In this document: positions 25,929 to 36,503 of the stretch, piece by piece
How positions within the stretch are numbered: position 1 is the first letter of the stretch
How the letters are laid out: each line of letters opens with the position of its first letter
Origin: JBEKIK01 sp963845975
GTDB lineage: Bacteria > Planctomycetota > Planctomycetia > Pirellulales > Thermoguttaceae
Assembly: GCA_963845975.1 (NCBI GenBank)
Contig: CAWJUD010000001.1
Location: forward strand, 1,426,001-1,490,000
DNA length: 64,000 bases
Reading direction: 5' to 3'
Program-made: the position numbers and the translations under genes
Notes under the pieces: model-generated
Seen by the model: the letters and a program-made list of their open reading frames with translations, nothing else
What the model was told of the DNA's origin: nothing
Database searches by the model: none

Positions 25929-27534
25929 TCAAGATACGGCCCGCTTGATGATCAGGATCGCCACGTCGTCCTGATCCGGATTGGCTGTATGCAATCGCAG
26001 GCATTCCCGAGCCATTGAAGCCATCTGATCGGCCGAAAGGTGAATGTTGGCCGACAATAATTCCCCCAAGCCCGATTCTTCCAATGCACGCCCTTGCTTG
26101 TCGGCCGCGATGCGAAATCCTTCGTTGAATATAACCAGCGCCTCGCCGGGCTTTAACTCATACCCGAACGGCTCATAATCGGTTTCCGGGCTTTCCCCCA
26201 GCGGCGGCGAAATATGGCTCAGCGATTTCCACTCGTCTTGCCGAAGTAGAATCACCGACGCTTTGCCGGCCGTCGCATAACTCACCCGGCCGGTGGCGGT
26301 TTCGATCAATCCGTAAAACATGTCCGCGTATTGATCGCCCGCCGATCCGGTCCACAGCGTCAGATTGACCTGCTGAAGGGTCTGTTCAGCCTGGCGATGG
26401 TACTGGCCGTGTGCGCGGACCGCGGCCTTAACGGCACAGGCCGTCAGCGCCGCCTCCAGCCCCCGGTCCATCGCATCGCCCAGCGTTATCCCCAGAAATC
26501 CGTCCGACAAGCAGAACCAATCGTAAAACGCCCCGCCCAGTTCCTGCCCTTGGGCGGCCCAAGCCGATATGTCCCAGCCGTCCAGCATCGGCGAGATGGT
26601 GGGCAACTGATTTCTCTGCAATCGTTCCGCTGCGGTCCATTGCTTTTTCATCTGCGCCGTCCACGCCTTCGCGCAGCAGCATTTCGCGTTCCAAGTCGGC
26701 GGCCAGCTTGCCCGCCACAATCTCGATGATGTGTACTTGCTGATTCGTAAATTCACGCACTTCCTCCCCGAAAATCCAGAGCGTGCCCAACAACATCGCA
26801 CCCGATGCGACCGGCACGCACACAGCCGACGCAAAATCCTCCGGCGACTTCCAGGCCGGCATCATCGCCGTGTTTTCCATGACCACCGCATGGCCCAAAA
26901 GCGCCTCCAGATCGGCCAATTCGCCTTTCATCTGCCGGGCCGTCGCCGTAAGGCGTTCGAATGGCAGGCCCCAACACGACCGCATCTTCAGTTCAGTCGT
27001 GGCCTCGTCAATCATGTACAAGGCAGCGGCTTGGCAATCCACCGCCTCGGCCGCTCCTCGCAGCGTGGTCTGCAATTTCTCCGCCAGATGCGACTCCTCG
27101 TCGCTAAGCGGAACCAATGGCACTCCGGCCGCCAATTCGGCTTCTCGCTGCCATAGAACGTGTCGCGTCTGCTGCAATTCGTTGAGCATCCCGGCAATGG
27201 CCGACGCCAGAGACCGGGCGGTTTCAAAATCCATTTCTTTGCCCGCGACACCCGCACCCGACGCCGAATCCAGCGCTTCCAACCGCAGATACCCGGGAGG
27301 AGATCCCTCGCCGGGCGTTATTGGAACCGTCCAAATCCGCTCGTCTGCCGGTTTCGGCTCAGCCCCTGCAACGTAACGCAGCGACCACCCGGTCATGTCT
27401 TGGAAAGCACGCAAGACTCCAGGCAGGCTCCCAATGGCCTCGATCGGCGGCCGTACGACCTTGGGAGAATGCTCGGTATAAAGTTTCAAATGAGGTGAAG
27501 CAGGATGGGCCACTGGAACTGTCTTTCGATCCAC
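25929..27534 (-). CDS. GAF-domain PP2C/SpoIIE-type phosphatase (RsbU-like), frameshifted in this sequence
   Basis: The first frame (MDRKTVPVAHPASPHLKLYT, start 27534) carries a GAF-like sensor from about residue 130 to 290. The second frame holds the SpoIIE phosphatase: QRNQLPTISPMLDGWDISAW, GGAFYDWFCLSDG where the metal-binding Asp is expected, GDAMDRGLEAAL, and the C-terminal DQDDVAILIIKR with conserved Asp pair. They join near 26649-26662 (DGA to QMKKQWTAAERLQ). Total about 535 codons. SpoIIE/RsbU proteins dephosphorylate STAS anti-sigma antagonists; a STAS protein and an RsbW-like kinase are encoded at 60-61 kb. GGDFYDW in the family is GGAFYDW here, so the first metal ligand may be missing. 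Confidence 0.75.
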
Positions 27535-27917
27535 ATTGCTTGGGGAAATCCATCCCTGGCTTTTCGCGACAGGCTGCCTGAGGATCCGGCATAATCGTTA
27601 CTGCCCAAACAACCAACCGATCTGCCGCTTACCTTCCACGCTACGCAGCCTGCCCATCATCCTTGACCGTCACAGTTTAACATCGGACGATTTTTTCCCC
27701 GACGTGAGAAGGTTTTTCAACCAGGGAAAAAGAGATTAGAGATTATGGGCTGAAATTAACGGATAAAAGATGAGGATTGATGGTATAGATAAGAACGAGA
27801 GGTGCGATACCCCTTCAAAAAAACCGATCCTAATGTCAGAATCGAATCGCAACCTATACGAGTTTTTCACCTCGATGCGTTTCAATTGTGACATCAGTAG
27901 GTGTTTCTTTTCTCATC
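27535..27917. other. Intergenic region (383 bp)
   Basis: No supported gene or RNA. It lies between the divergently oriented promoter of the phosphatase gene and the 3' end of the small DUF4190 gene. Confidence 0.4.
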
Positions 27918-28212
27918 TCACCGATGTATCTGGAAATCACCGATGGATTGTATGCTAATGGTCCCAAGCAAAACAAATATGAACAAGAATAAGAAAACGT
28001 ACCCAACTATCAATCCTGCCAGTGCGATACCCTTTCCACTATGATCGGGGTTTCTCCGAATGTCTCGCCGGGCGAGATGGCCGCACGCACACGATCCCAG
28101 GCAAGCATCCCAACGGTCCAAGGATAATGCTTAAACAACTAAGCACCAGGGATGCGATTGCCAAGCCAGATGTCTCTTTTCCGCTCCTACCGTGTTCGTA
28201 AGGGTCTGACAT
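27918..28212 (-). CDS. DUF4190-type small membrane protein, frameshifted by a 4-bp duplication
   Basis: An ATG at 28212 opens MSDPYEHGRSGKETSGLAIA, then a hydrophobic helix SLVLSCLSIILGPLGCLPG. The reading frame breaks at 28083-28092 where GTGC appears twice (GTGCGTGCGG). The continuation CGHLARRDIRRNPDHSGKGI and ALAGLIVGYVFLFLFIFVLL is the hallmark DUF4190 pattern: two membrane helices with a GHxARxxIRR loop. Removing four bases restores one 96-residue protein. Function of the family is unknown. It is isolated from neighbours. Confidence 0.65.
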
Positions 28213-28764
28213 TAGTTCCTCCTATTAGCTGGTAAATTGCAATGGCCGGGACCGGCCGATATCGCGCCGCTACCGTGGTCCCTACCAAAAATATCAGCCT
28301 TGGGTAGCTGCAAACCAATTCAACATAACTCCGAAAACAGTTGCAGAATGGCATTAACATTTTGTTATACTTCCATTTGTAGCATTGTCGCTAATTGCTT
28401 CAAGGGCAGGTTGCCGTGTAGCGTGCCTCATCGACTGTTTGTACCGTGTTAAACAGTCCATAGTGTTTCGTTATCCCCTGCCGCCTGCCCCATACCCCCC
28501 ACCCCCTATCCCCCAATTGCCTCAAATTGCCAAGCCTGGCCTCTTTTATACCCAATTATTGCAATATTCCCCTTGCCCGAATACGGCTGTTTAGGTATTT
28601 CTACGCGACCCGGTAGAACTCTGTAATGACACGTCGCGTAACAGATGCCTAGCGGGACTCTTCATTGCTAACTCTTGTCTCGCCATTAGAAGATTTGCCG
28701 ACTAAAGCTGAAAGGGCCAAGGATGGCCGAGCTGTCAGTGGAATCACATACCGCCGGAAATTTA
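28213..28764. other. Intergenic region (552 bp)
   Basis: No supported gene. A C-rich tract (CCCCATACCCCCCACCCCC, about 28485-28510) stands out. The last part should contain the promoter and leader of the BamA-like gene. Confidence 0.4.
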
Positions 28765-31700
28765 ATGCCAGTTTATAAGGCATTATTGACCATACTGGCT
28801 TTTGCATTTTGCCTGCCCGCAGTCGCCCGGGCTCAATACCCGCCCGAATCCGCCACCGGACCGACTTTAACTCCGCCGACATCCGCACCGGTTGTAACAG
28901 AGCCCGCATCCGGCTCGGTCATACTGGCCCCGGCAAACAGGCCCGCTATCCAGCAAATTCCGCCCGGACCAGTCGTTACAAAACCGGCGGCCTCGGTTTT
29001 ATCTTCGCCCGCCGCGGCCGCGCCATCGTCCGACACGGCGAAGGAAATGGTGGTCGAGGTCCGCGTAATAGGGAACACCTTGCCGCTGGAAAAGATCAAG
29101 CCCTTTATCCGCACCCGCGAGGGCCGGCCGTTCGACAAGGACCTGGTCGCCGAAGACGTGCACCGCTTGGACAGTTCGAAAATGTTCGTCAATATAAAAA
29201 CGTATTTTCAAATTGTGCCCGGCGGTCGAATCGTGATTTTCGAGGTCCTGGAACGTCCCATACTGCTTGACGTGAAGTTCGTAGGCAACAGCAAGATCTC
29301 CAAAAAAAGACTCCAAAAAGAGGCCGGGCTGAAGGCCGGCGATCCGCTGGATCCCTTTGCCGTCGAAGAGGCCCGCCGCAAAATCGAGGAATTTTATCGC
29401 TCCAAAGGATACGATAAAGCCCGCGTAACCTTGCTGGAAGGCGACAAACCCCAGGACCACCGGGCGATCTTCCTGGTTAACGAAGGCGTGAAACAAAAGG
29501 TTGAAATAGTTACCTTCGTGGGAAACAACATCGCCTCCGACGCCCGCTTGCGCACGCAAATCAAAACCAAACATCCCATAATATATCTCTTCTCGGGCGA
29601 ACTCGACCGCAAGGAACTCGACGAGGACGTGGAACGGCTGACCGCCTACTATCGCGGCCTGGGCTTCTTCCGCCGCGCATCGGCCGCGAGGTCCGCGAGT
29701 ACGACGGCAGCGAAGACACCGCGCCCGATCTGCTGGCATCCCGGGCACTACGCACCGTCGACCAGTTCGAAACCGTGCAATGGATGGTCGTCAGGTTCAT
29801 CATCGACGAGGGACCGCGCTACAAAATCGGCACGGTATCGGTATCGGGCAACACCAAATACACCAGCGAGGAATTGACGGCCGATCTGAAACTTAAAAGC
29901 GGCGACTATTTCAACCAAACCAAAATGACCTCCGACGTAATCGCCCTTCAGGACAAATACGGAGGCGTGGGCTATGTATTCACCGACGTCAAGGCCGACC
30001 CGCGCTTCCTCGATGAACCCGGCACGCTCGATCTGGTCTACAAAATCAAGGAAGGCGACCGCTACCGGGTGGGTAAAATCGACGTTGCCATCAAAGGCGA
30101 ATACCCCCATACCAAAATCACAACCGTGATGAATCGCTTGTCGCTGCATCCCGGCGACATCGTCGATATCCGCGAAATCCGCGCCAGCGAGCGTCGCCTG
30201 CGGGCGTCGCAACTCTTCGAATCCAACCCGGCCAACGGCAGCGCGCCCAAGATCGTTTACAGCCCCCCGGATAAAGAAAACGACGAAGAGGACAACCCCA
30301 CGCAAATCGCCCGCCGCCCAAAATCTCCGCCCAAGGTCCGCAGCCAGAGCCCGGATCTAAACGCCGGCGCCTGGCAGGCGCCGCAGCAGAACGCTACGCA
30401 GCCGCAACGCGATCGCGAGCTAACCCTGGTGCTCGACGCCACCGCGGCCAATCCCGAGGCCTGGCGACAATTGCCCGTGGAAGCACCCCGCACTGCCGTT
30501 CAGCCGCAATATTATCAATCCCGTGCATCTGAAACACAAAATCGGCCGCAACAGACGCCCGTTCAACCAAATCAGCAAAGCGAATTGATCATCCGCGGTC
30601 AATACACCCCCGATTCCGGACGCTCGACTCCCCAGGTCTTTCAGCGCCCAATGTGGGGCGGCACCCGTCCCACCGCGGTAACTTCAGCTTCCACGCCCGC
30701 CCCCGATAATGCCTCGGCCCAAATCCAGTATCCATCCACCCAGCCCAACCAGGCCTATGCTTATCAAGGCGGATCTACAGATTCCCCACCGCAATATTCC
30801 CCACCGCAATATTCCCCACCGCAATACTCCCCACAGGGATATGCCCAGCAGACGTCTCCGCAACAGTCGTATCCGCAATCCGGAACAACTGCGCCGGCCG
30901 GTCAGGCTTATGCGCCCCAATCGCAAACCGTCCAGCCATCCAACAATCAATATTCTCAACCATATAATAATCCCTATCCCGCGACCCAACCCGAGCCAAT
31001 CCCGCCCGGCACCGTGTATAGCGCACAGCCGCCCACACAACAGCCTTCCGCGCCTTACCCATACAATGCCGCCGGCGCCATGCCCCCGCCGGATAGGATA
31101 ATCCCACCGGTCCTTGACCCGGGCTCGCCGTTCAATCCGCTGACTCTTGATCCCAACGATCCCACCCGCCTGCTGCCCATGAATATAACGGCCGAAGAAA
31201 CGCAAACCGGCCGATTCATGTTCGGCGTGGGCGTCACCTCCGACGCCGGCCTGACCGGCACGATTAAAATCGACGAGCAAAACTTCGACCTCTTCAACTT
31301 TCCCCGAAGCTGGGAAGACATCAAAAATTTCACCGCCTGGCGCGGCAACGGACAACGTTTGGTCATCGAAGCCTATCCCGGCACCCTGGTCCAGCGCTAT
31401 GCCGTCAGTTTCGAAGAGCCCTATCTCATGGATTCGTCCATAAGCATGGGGCTAAGCGGCTATTACTTCAGCCGCGCTTACCCCGAATGGTTCGAAACCC
31501 GCATCGGCGGCCGAGTAGCCTTGGGATACCAATTCAGCCCCGATCTCGCCGGAAGCATCGCCTACCGCGGCGCCCGGGTGGGCATCAGCCAGGTCATCGA
31601 CCTTACGATTCCCGATCTTGCCGAAGTCGTAGGCGATAACGCCCTGCACGGATTCCAGATTTCAATGGCCCACAACACCCGCGATAATCCCTTCATCGCC

Positions 31701-32258
31701 ACCGAAGGCCACTTGATCCAGGCATCCGTCGAGCAAGTCATCGGAACCTGGCAATATACCCGCGCCGAAATCGATCTCCGCCAACACTTCACCATGTTCG
31801 AACGCCCCGACGGATCCGGCCGACACGTGCTAAGCCTCAGCGGAACCGCGGCCATCACCGGCGACGGCACCCCCGTTTACGATCGTTACTTTGCCGGCGG
31901 CTTTTCCTCCATCCGCGGATTCGCCTTCCGCGACGCGTCGCCCCTGGCATTCGGACTCAGTACGCCCAATGGCGCGGTTGTCGGCGGCGACTTCGAACTG
32001 CTCGCCTCTGCCGAGTACATGTTCCCCATTACCGCCGACGACATGCTCCGCGGCGTGGTCTTCTGCGACACCGGCACAGTCGAGCCCACCATCAAAGATT
32101 GGTCCAACAAATATCGCGTGTCCCCTGGTTTCGGCCTGCGAATCATGGTCCCGGCCATGGGCCCGGCCCCCCTCGCCTTCGACTTCGCCTTCCCCATCTC
32201 CTGGAATCCCGGCGATCGCTTCGAGATGTTCAGCTTCTTCGTAGGCTTCGGACGGTAA
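28765..32258 (+). CDS. BamA/TamA-like outer-membrane protein with a long Pro/Gln-rich insert, one frameshift
   Basis: Start MPVYKALLTILAFAF is chosen because it begins a signal peptide ending VARA; an ATG at 28723 is possible. POTRA domains follow: VVEVRVIGNTLPLEKIKPFI, LLDVKFVGNSKISKKRL, VEIVTFVGNNIASDARL and IGTVSVSGNTKYTSEEL. A frameshift at 29671-29680 (CCGCCGCGCAT) splits the third; the frame after it is REVREYDGSED. Between POTRA repeats and barrel lies an unusual 280-residue segment rich in Pro, Gln, Ser and Tyr, with four 15-bp repeats encoding QYSPP. The C-terminal barrel has the conserved GGFSSIRGFAFRD and ends in a Phe-rich strand (FSFFVGFGR). It likely inserts outer-membrane proteins. 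Confidence 0.85.
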
Positions 32259-32267
32259 AGAGTCCGG

Positions 32268-32480
32268 TGGTCAGGGTTCAGGGCTCAGGGTTCAGTGTGC
32301 CACTGCTTGCTTGCAAGCAGTGCTGGGAGAATCGCCAGAAAAATAATGCTGGCAGGACGGGCAACGACCAAAGGTTGGTCGCGGAACATGACTTGCCCTT
32401 TAAATTCACTTTTTTAGGAGCTTTGGAAAGGATTCGGGGTACTGTTTTCCACTAAATTCTAAATTCTGAACCCTGACCAC
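32268..32480. repeat. Inverted repeat with GTGGTCAGGGTTCAG ends
   Basis: A 15-bp perfect inverted pair (32268-32282 and 32466-32480) encloses about 180 bp. Inside is a hairpin CTGCTTGCTTGCAAGCAG (about 32300-32318). The same GTTCAGGG/CCCTGAAC motif recurs near 60710-60730 and at 61825-61922. This is a dispersed noncoding repeat family. Confidence 0.6.
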
Positions 32481-32488
32481 TGAACCCT

Positions 32489-32830
32489 TTAATACCCCCG
32501 CCTGAAACTCCACTGGCTGAAATCGTTGTAATAGTTGCGGTGCGTCACCGAATAAGGGCGAGATTGAGCCCCAAAATACCCATAAGGATAAGCGCCGGGA
32601 TATGCTTCGCCTTGCACCGGCGGATAAGATTTGGCCGTTCCGGCGGCAACCGCGCCCGGCCCCGACTGAGCAATTTCTATGACCTGCGGATTCCCCATAT
32701 AATACGGCACTGGCCCATGGTATCGCCCGTAAACCCAGCCATACAACTCCGCCCCCCAAAGATCCGCTGATGAACATAGTGAAAACAGAGTTATCGCAGA
32801 TAGAAAAAATAAGATTCGTCGCTGCAGCAT
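32489..32830 (-). CDS. Small secreted protein, 113 aa
   Basis: The N terminus MLQRRILFFLSAITLFSLCS is a signal peptide with cleavage near ADLWGAELYG. The mature part is rich in Tyr, Gly and Pro (YGRYHGPVPYYMGNPQVIEI, PGAYPYGYFGAQ). No domain is recognised. It ends 230 bp from the BamA-like gene, on the opposite strand. A surface or matrix role is only a guess. Confidence 0.6.
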   Translation of the reverse strand: MLQRRILFFLSAITLFSLCSSADLWGAELYGWVYGRYHGPVPYYMGNPQVIEIAQSGPGAVAAGTAKSYPPVQGEAYPGAYPYGYFGAQSRPYSVTHRNYYNDFSQWSFRRGY

Positions 32831-33094
32831 GTGGTTAATTCCCTTTTTTTCCAGTGATATGTCCGGCCCGCGGGGTCAATCGTTCAGAAAAAATTTTTGG
32901 CCCTTTAAACCGTTCAATATTTTGCTCGCCTGATTTTTTCCCGCCCCCTTTGTACTCAATCGTGAATTCCGTTGTCCATCTGTTGTAAAGCCTTAACGGT
33001 TATTCCGAATATTACCCCATTCAGGTCCATTAGTAACGATTGGGTAATATAGGCAATATCTCATCGCCCGGAAAAGTATCAATCCCAATCCCCC

Positions 33095-33628
33095 TTACGG
33101 ATACCGAATCAAACTGACCGTCTGATACTCGGCAATTTTTTCCGCACCTTTCAAACCGGTTAGTTCGATGAGAAATGCGCATCCCACGACTGTTCCCCCG
33201 GCCTTTTCCACCAGTCGGCAGCAGGCCTCAACCGTGCCGCCCGTGGCCAACAGGTCGTCAACTACCAGCACCTTGGCGCCGTGCTCAATGGCATCGGCAT
33301 GGATTTCCAGCGTATCGCTTCCATATTCCAGGTCGTATGTGTGAGAAAGAGTTTTTGCAGGTAGTTTTTTCGGCTTGCGGATGGGCACCAGCGCGGCATT
33401 CAGCTCCAAGGCCACCGGCGCGGCAAAGATGAAACCCCGGGCTTCAGCCGCGGCCACCACGTCGATCTTTTTGTTGCGAAATGGATTGGCCAAATCCATC
33501 ACCGCCCGATGAAACGCCGCCGCATTGCCCAAAAGCGGCGTAATGTCGCGAAATATGATGCCCGGTTTGGGAAAATCCGCAATGCTGCGAATGTAATCGC
33601 CTAACTTCAGCGACATAGACCCGGACAT
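33095..33628 (-). CDS. apt: Adenine phosphoribosyltransferase
   Basis: 177 residues. It converts adenine and PRPP to AMP in purine salvage. LGDYIRSIADFPKPGIIFRD at the N terminus is the Apt signature; AAAEARGFIFAAPVA binds the purine, and VLVVDDLLATGGT is the PRPP-binding loop. Start MSGSMSLKLGDYI; the second Met (residue 5) is also possible. Length is normal for the family. It stands alone; the pterin dehydratase gene follows on the same strand 104 bp upstream. Confidence 0.93.
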   Translation of the reverse strand: MSGSMSLKLGDYIRSIADFPKPGIIFRDITPLLGNAAAFHRAVMDLANPFRNKKIDVVAAAEARGFIFAAPVALELNAALVPIRKPKKLPAKTLSHTYDLEYGSDTLEIHADAIEHGAKVLVVDDLLATGGTVEACCRLVEKAGGTVVGCAFLIELTGLKGAEKIAEYQTVSLIRYP

Positions 33629-33732
33629 GAAATTTATGCCCTTAATAATTTATCGGGATCTGGTGTTGGAATTGAAATTAAAACCCGATCCAATGAAATG
33701 CATTGTTATCACATTTCCGGACTTTATGCAAT

Positions 33733-34095
33733 CTACTTTTTTAACTCCACGGGCAAACGGTCGATTTTCGCGGCCAGAATAAAATCATTTTCCGACAGCC
33801 CGCCTATGGCATGCGTCCAAATTTCAATCCAGGCGTGTCGATAATTTTCCAAATGCAGATCCGGATGGTGGCCTTCTTCCTCTGCCAGTCGGGCGACGCG
33901 ATTGAAAAAATCCATGCCTGTCATAAAATTTTTCACCTGCCAATCCTTGCGTATGCGCAGACTGTCGCCCGTAATCTGCCACCCATCCAGGGCCTGAATA
34001 TGCTCCCGGACCTGCTCCGCTGTGAGTTTCGCAATATCGCCTTCACAGGCCGAACACCTCTTGGCGGATAATTGCTCTACGATGCGACTGCTCAT
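33733..34095 (-). CDS. phhB: Pterin-4a-carbinolamine dehydratase
   Basis: 120 residues. The family dehydrates 4a-hydroxytetrahydropterin during pterin recycling and in some bacteria acts in other roles. The active-site pattern EEGHHPDLHLENYRHAWIEI contains the conserved His-His-Pro and second His. HIQALDGWQITGDSLRI is the N-terminal strand/helix. CSACEGDIAKL near residue 16 may be a zinc-like extension common in environmental homologues. No phenylalanine hydroxylase gene is in the window. Confidence 0.85.
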   Translation of the reverse strand: MSSRIVEQLSAKRCSACEGDIAKLTAEQVREHIQALDGWQITGDSLRIRKDWQVKNFMTGMDFFNRVARLAEEEGHHPDLHLENYRHAWIEIWTHAIGGLSENDFILAAKIDRLPVELKK

Positions 34096-34463
34096 AAAAA
34101 ATCCCCTTTACAAACTGCGTGACTAGGTCTTTATCAACATCAGAGGAATTAACACAACTCCAATTTTTATAACATCTTAGGTTCATCAACTCCTTAAACA
34201 ATTTTTGCCAATAACAACCGCTAGTCAACGGCATAATTGGCGACACCCATAATAACGGGGTGGCGGAAGAAAATGGGGGAAAATGGGGATAAGTCCACAA
34301 TTTGCGGCGCCGACCGATTGTTGGTCACGGCCCGAACTGCCTTCGGCCGGCGTCCGGCGCTTCGCACAGATTGGGCCAGCCCCCTATTCTTGGGGTGGTG
34401 AAAAAACACCAGCAAATTCGTGCTGCTGTGACACCTGGTTGTCACACCCAAGGCCTACATTTA
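34096..34463. other. Intergenic region (368 bp)
   Basis: Divergent promoters for the pterin dehydratase (minus) and the LuxR-type regulator (plus) should lie here. The plus-strand frame upstream of 34464 is open but shows no conserved residues. Confidence 0.4.
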
Positions 34464-35144
34464 ATGCGTATGCAAGCCGACTTCATCCCTAAATCTGCTC
34501 TGTCTTTATTGATAGTTGATGACCATACCCTCTTGCGCGAGGGTCTGCTGCTCTTGTTTCGAACTTATGAAGATGCCGCGGTCGTAGGAGTAGGACATCA
34601 AGATGCTGTAACTGCCGTCGAGCAACACAATCCAGATGTGGTTATCCTCGGACTCGGGGCAAAACATGGCCAATATTGGTCCACCGTCCAAACATTATGC
34701 GAGCGGCGCCCGAATATTTGTTTATTGATCCTCGATGATGCCGTGCGTACCAGAAACATTCGCACCGCCTTGGCCCTGGAAATCCGGGGATATTGGACTA
34801 AATACGCCACGTTCGACCAAATCGTCCAAGCCGCCCGGCACCTGGCGGCAGGCCGGCGCTCTTTCTGTCCCGAGGTGGATCCATACCTTTATCGGACTCA
34901 GCGCGGGCTGCGTTACCATCCGGCTCACACCAGCAACCCGCTGCAAAAACTCACCCCGCGCGAAACCGAACTCCTCGCCCTCTTGACTCAAGGTCTAACC
35001 TTAAAGAAATGTTCCCAGCGGATGGGAATATCAATAAATACCGTCGACAACCACAAAACCAGGTTAATGCGCAAACTCGGCGTCCACAAAACCGTAGAAC
35101 TTGCCCGACTGGCCATGCGCGAAGGACTTGTCATGGAAGAATAA
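34464..35144 (+). CDS. LuxR-family response regulator lacking the phospho-acceptor Asp
   Basis: Start MRMQADFIPKSALSLLIVDD, 226 residues. The receiver domain keeps the acidic pair LLIVDDHTLL and the Lys in GYWTKYATFDQI. The segment normally reading PDVVLLDxxMP is NPDVVILGLGAKHG, so Gly stands at the acceptor position. The C-terminal LuxR helix-turn-helix is complete: LTPRETELLALLTQGLTLKK and ISINTVDNHKTRLMRKLGVH. It probably binds DNA without phosphorylation or senses something else. It is convergent with another receiver protein at 35202-35630 that also lacks the Asp. No histidine kinase lies nearby. Confidence 0.82.
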   Translation: MRMQADFIPKSALSLLIVDDHTLLREGLLLLFRTYEDAAVVGVGHQDAVTAVEQHNPDVVILGLGAKHGQYWSTVQTLCERRPNICLLILDDAVRTRNIRTALALEIRGYWTKYATFDQIVQAARHLAAGRRSFCPEVDPYLYRTQRGLRYHPAHTSNPLQKLTPRETELLALLTQGLTLKKCSQRMGISINTVDNHKTRLMRKLGVHKTVELARLAMREGLVMEE

Positions 35145-35201
35145 CAAACAAGGATGAGGGATAAAAGATGAAAACAGCGGATTGCGGATTTTTTCTAACC
35201 G

Positions 35202-35630
35202 CTAATTGCCGGCCAGCGCGGGCGTTTGCACGGCCTTATCCGCCAGTTCCAGCAGCACGCCCGGGTCGAACGGTTTACGCAGAGAATAGCTTCCGCCCAT
35301 CTCATCGTGGCGGCGGATTATATCCGGAATTTGCCCGCTCGACAGGTACATCACCGGCACCGTTTCCAGGCCCTCGCGTTGCCTTATTCGCTCGCAAAGC
35401 TCCGAACCGCTCTCGCCGTTAAGGCTTGTGGCGGAGATGATAAGATCGGGCGGGATTTCCTCCGCCGCCGCCAATGCGCCTGCCGCAGTCGTGTAGCAGC
35501 GAACCGAGTAATTGCCCGCGGCCAATGCCGAAGTCACTTGTTCTAGAATCTCTTGCTTCTCTTCGATCACCAAGACAAAAAACCGATTGCCGGCAAAATC
35601 CTTCATAAACTTCTCGGGATAATCATGCAT
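35202..35630 (-). CDS. Stand-alone receiver-like protein lacking the phospho-acceptor Asp
   Basis: 142 residues, single CheY-like domain. FFVLVIEEKQEILEQVTSAL has an acidic pair Glu-Glu. PPDLIISATSLNGESGSELC puts Ala where Asp is phosphorylated. VMYLSSGQIP has the conserved Ser/Thr region, and SLRKPFDPGVLLELADKAV has the Lys-Pro. The fold is therefore likely kept while phosphorylation is not. The likely start is MKDFAGNRFFVLV at residue 9 or the listed one. It ends 57 bp from the convergent LuxR-type regulator. Confidence 0.75.
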   Translation of the reverse strand: MHDYPEKFMKDFAGNRFFVLVIEEKQEILEQVTSALAAGNYSVRCYTTAAGALAAAEEIPPDLIISATSLNGESGSELCERIRQREGLETVPVMYLSSGQIPDIIRRHDEMGGSYSLRKPFDPGVLLELADKAVQTPALAGN

Positions 35631-35804
35631 CCGAAAATCTACCGCGCCCCGACTGTTAAAATCGTGAATTTTTCCGTTTTATCGCGGATATTCTGCTGTT
35701 ATATCTCGTCCGTCGCCACAAGCGAGTTGATTAAATCTTTCCTGAAAGGCATAAATAATCCCACGCGCACAGCCGGTAAGTTCGCCTTAACCCGATTAGA
35801 ATGC

Positions 35805-36428
35805 TTATTCCGCTGATTTTTCAGACTGATGATCTTCGCCGCCTTGCGATATTGCTTTGGGTTTACGCACTTGCACCAAATACACAAAGGCCAGAAAGTC
35901 ATACAGGGCGTGGCTGGTAATCGGCACAAGCAGATTGCCCGTGGCCAGCCACATGGCCCCCAAATAAAGCCCGATGCCTCCCGCCAATAGCGCATAGGTG
36001 AACGTGACGCCATGCAACAGCCCGAAGATCGCCGCCGACACGGCCAGGCCGATTCCTGCGCCATACGCCCCGCCCGCCTTGTCGGCCGCCCAACTTTGAA
36101 CGATCCCGCGAAAAAGCAACTCCTCGCCCATCCCGGCCAAGAGCGCAATAACAGCCAGTTCCAGGATTCGGCATTGGCTGAACAATGGAACGAAAGTCTC
36201 GTCCAGGACTTGCATAATTCTGGCAAAAGGCCGCCACGGGACTTTTGTCGAGAGCCATAAAACCGCCAACAGCGGCAATGTGCCAATAATACCCCAGAGG
36301 AAATCGATCGCACTGAAATGGAAAGTCGCCGCGGGCGGGCGGCCCAACGCCCAGCCCAGACTCACGGCCAGCACGGCCAAAGAGCCCTCGAACAGCCCGG
36401 CCGTTACCGCAAAATTCGCGTTCCCCAT
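35805..36428 (-). CDS. CPBP-family intramembrane metalloprotease
   Basis: 207 residues with five or six hydrophobic helices. The CPBP (Abi) motifs are GMGEELLFRGIVQSW (Glu-Glu-x3-Arg), AIFGLLHGVTF (His) and ITSHALYDFLA (His). Family members are CAAX-prenyl protease-like enzymes of the inner membrane; bacterial roles are mostly unknown. There is no bacteriocin cluster around it. The C-terminal tail is hydrophilic and acidic. Confidence 0.85.
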   Translation of the reverse strand: MGNANFAVTAGLFEGSLAVLAVSLGWALGRPPAATFHFSAIDFLWGIIGTLPLLAVLWLSTKVPWRPFARIMQVLDETFVPLFSQCRILELAVIALLAGMGEELLFRGIVQSWAADKAGGAYGAGIGLAVSAAIFGLLHGVTFTYALLAGGIGLYLGAMWLATGNLLVPITSHALYDFLAFVYLVQVRKPKAISQGGEDHQSEKSAE

Positions 36429-36503
36429 AAATGGTGATCAGTTTACAGTTCTCGGTTTTCAGTTTAAGCAATAAACAGGCAGCGATTGCCGCAACAAAAA
36501 GCG

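Noticed and set aside
26428..26834. Two separate overlapping genes at the phosphatase locus
   Set aside because: The GAF part and the SpoIIE part complement each other and join at one point, so this is one gene with a frameshift.
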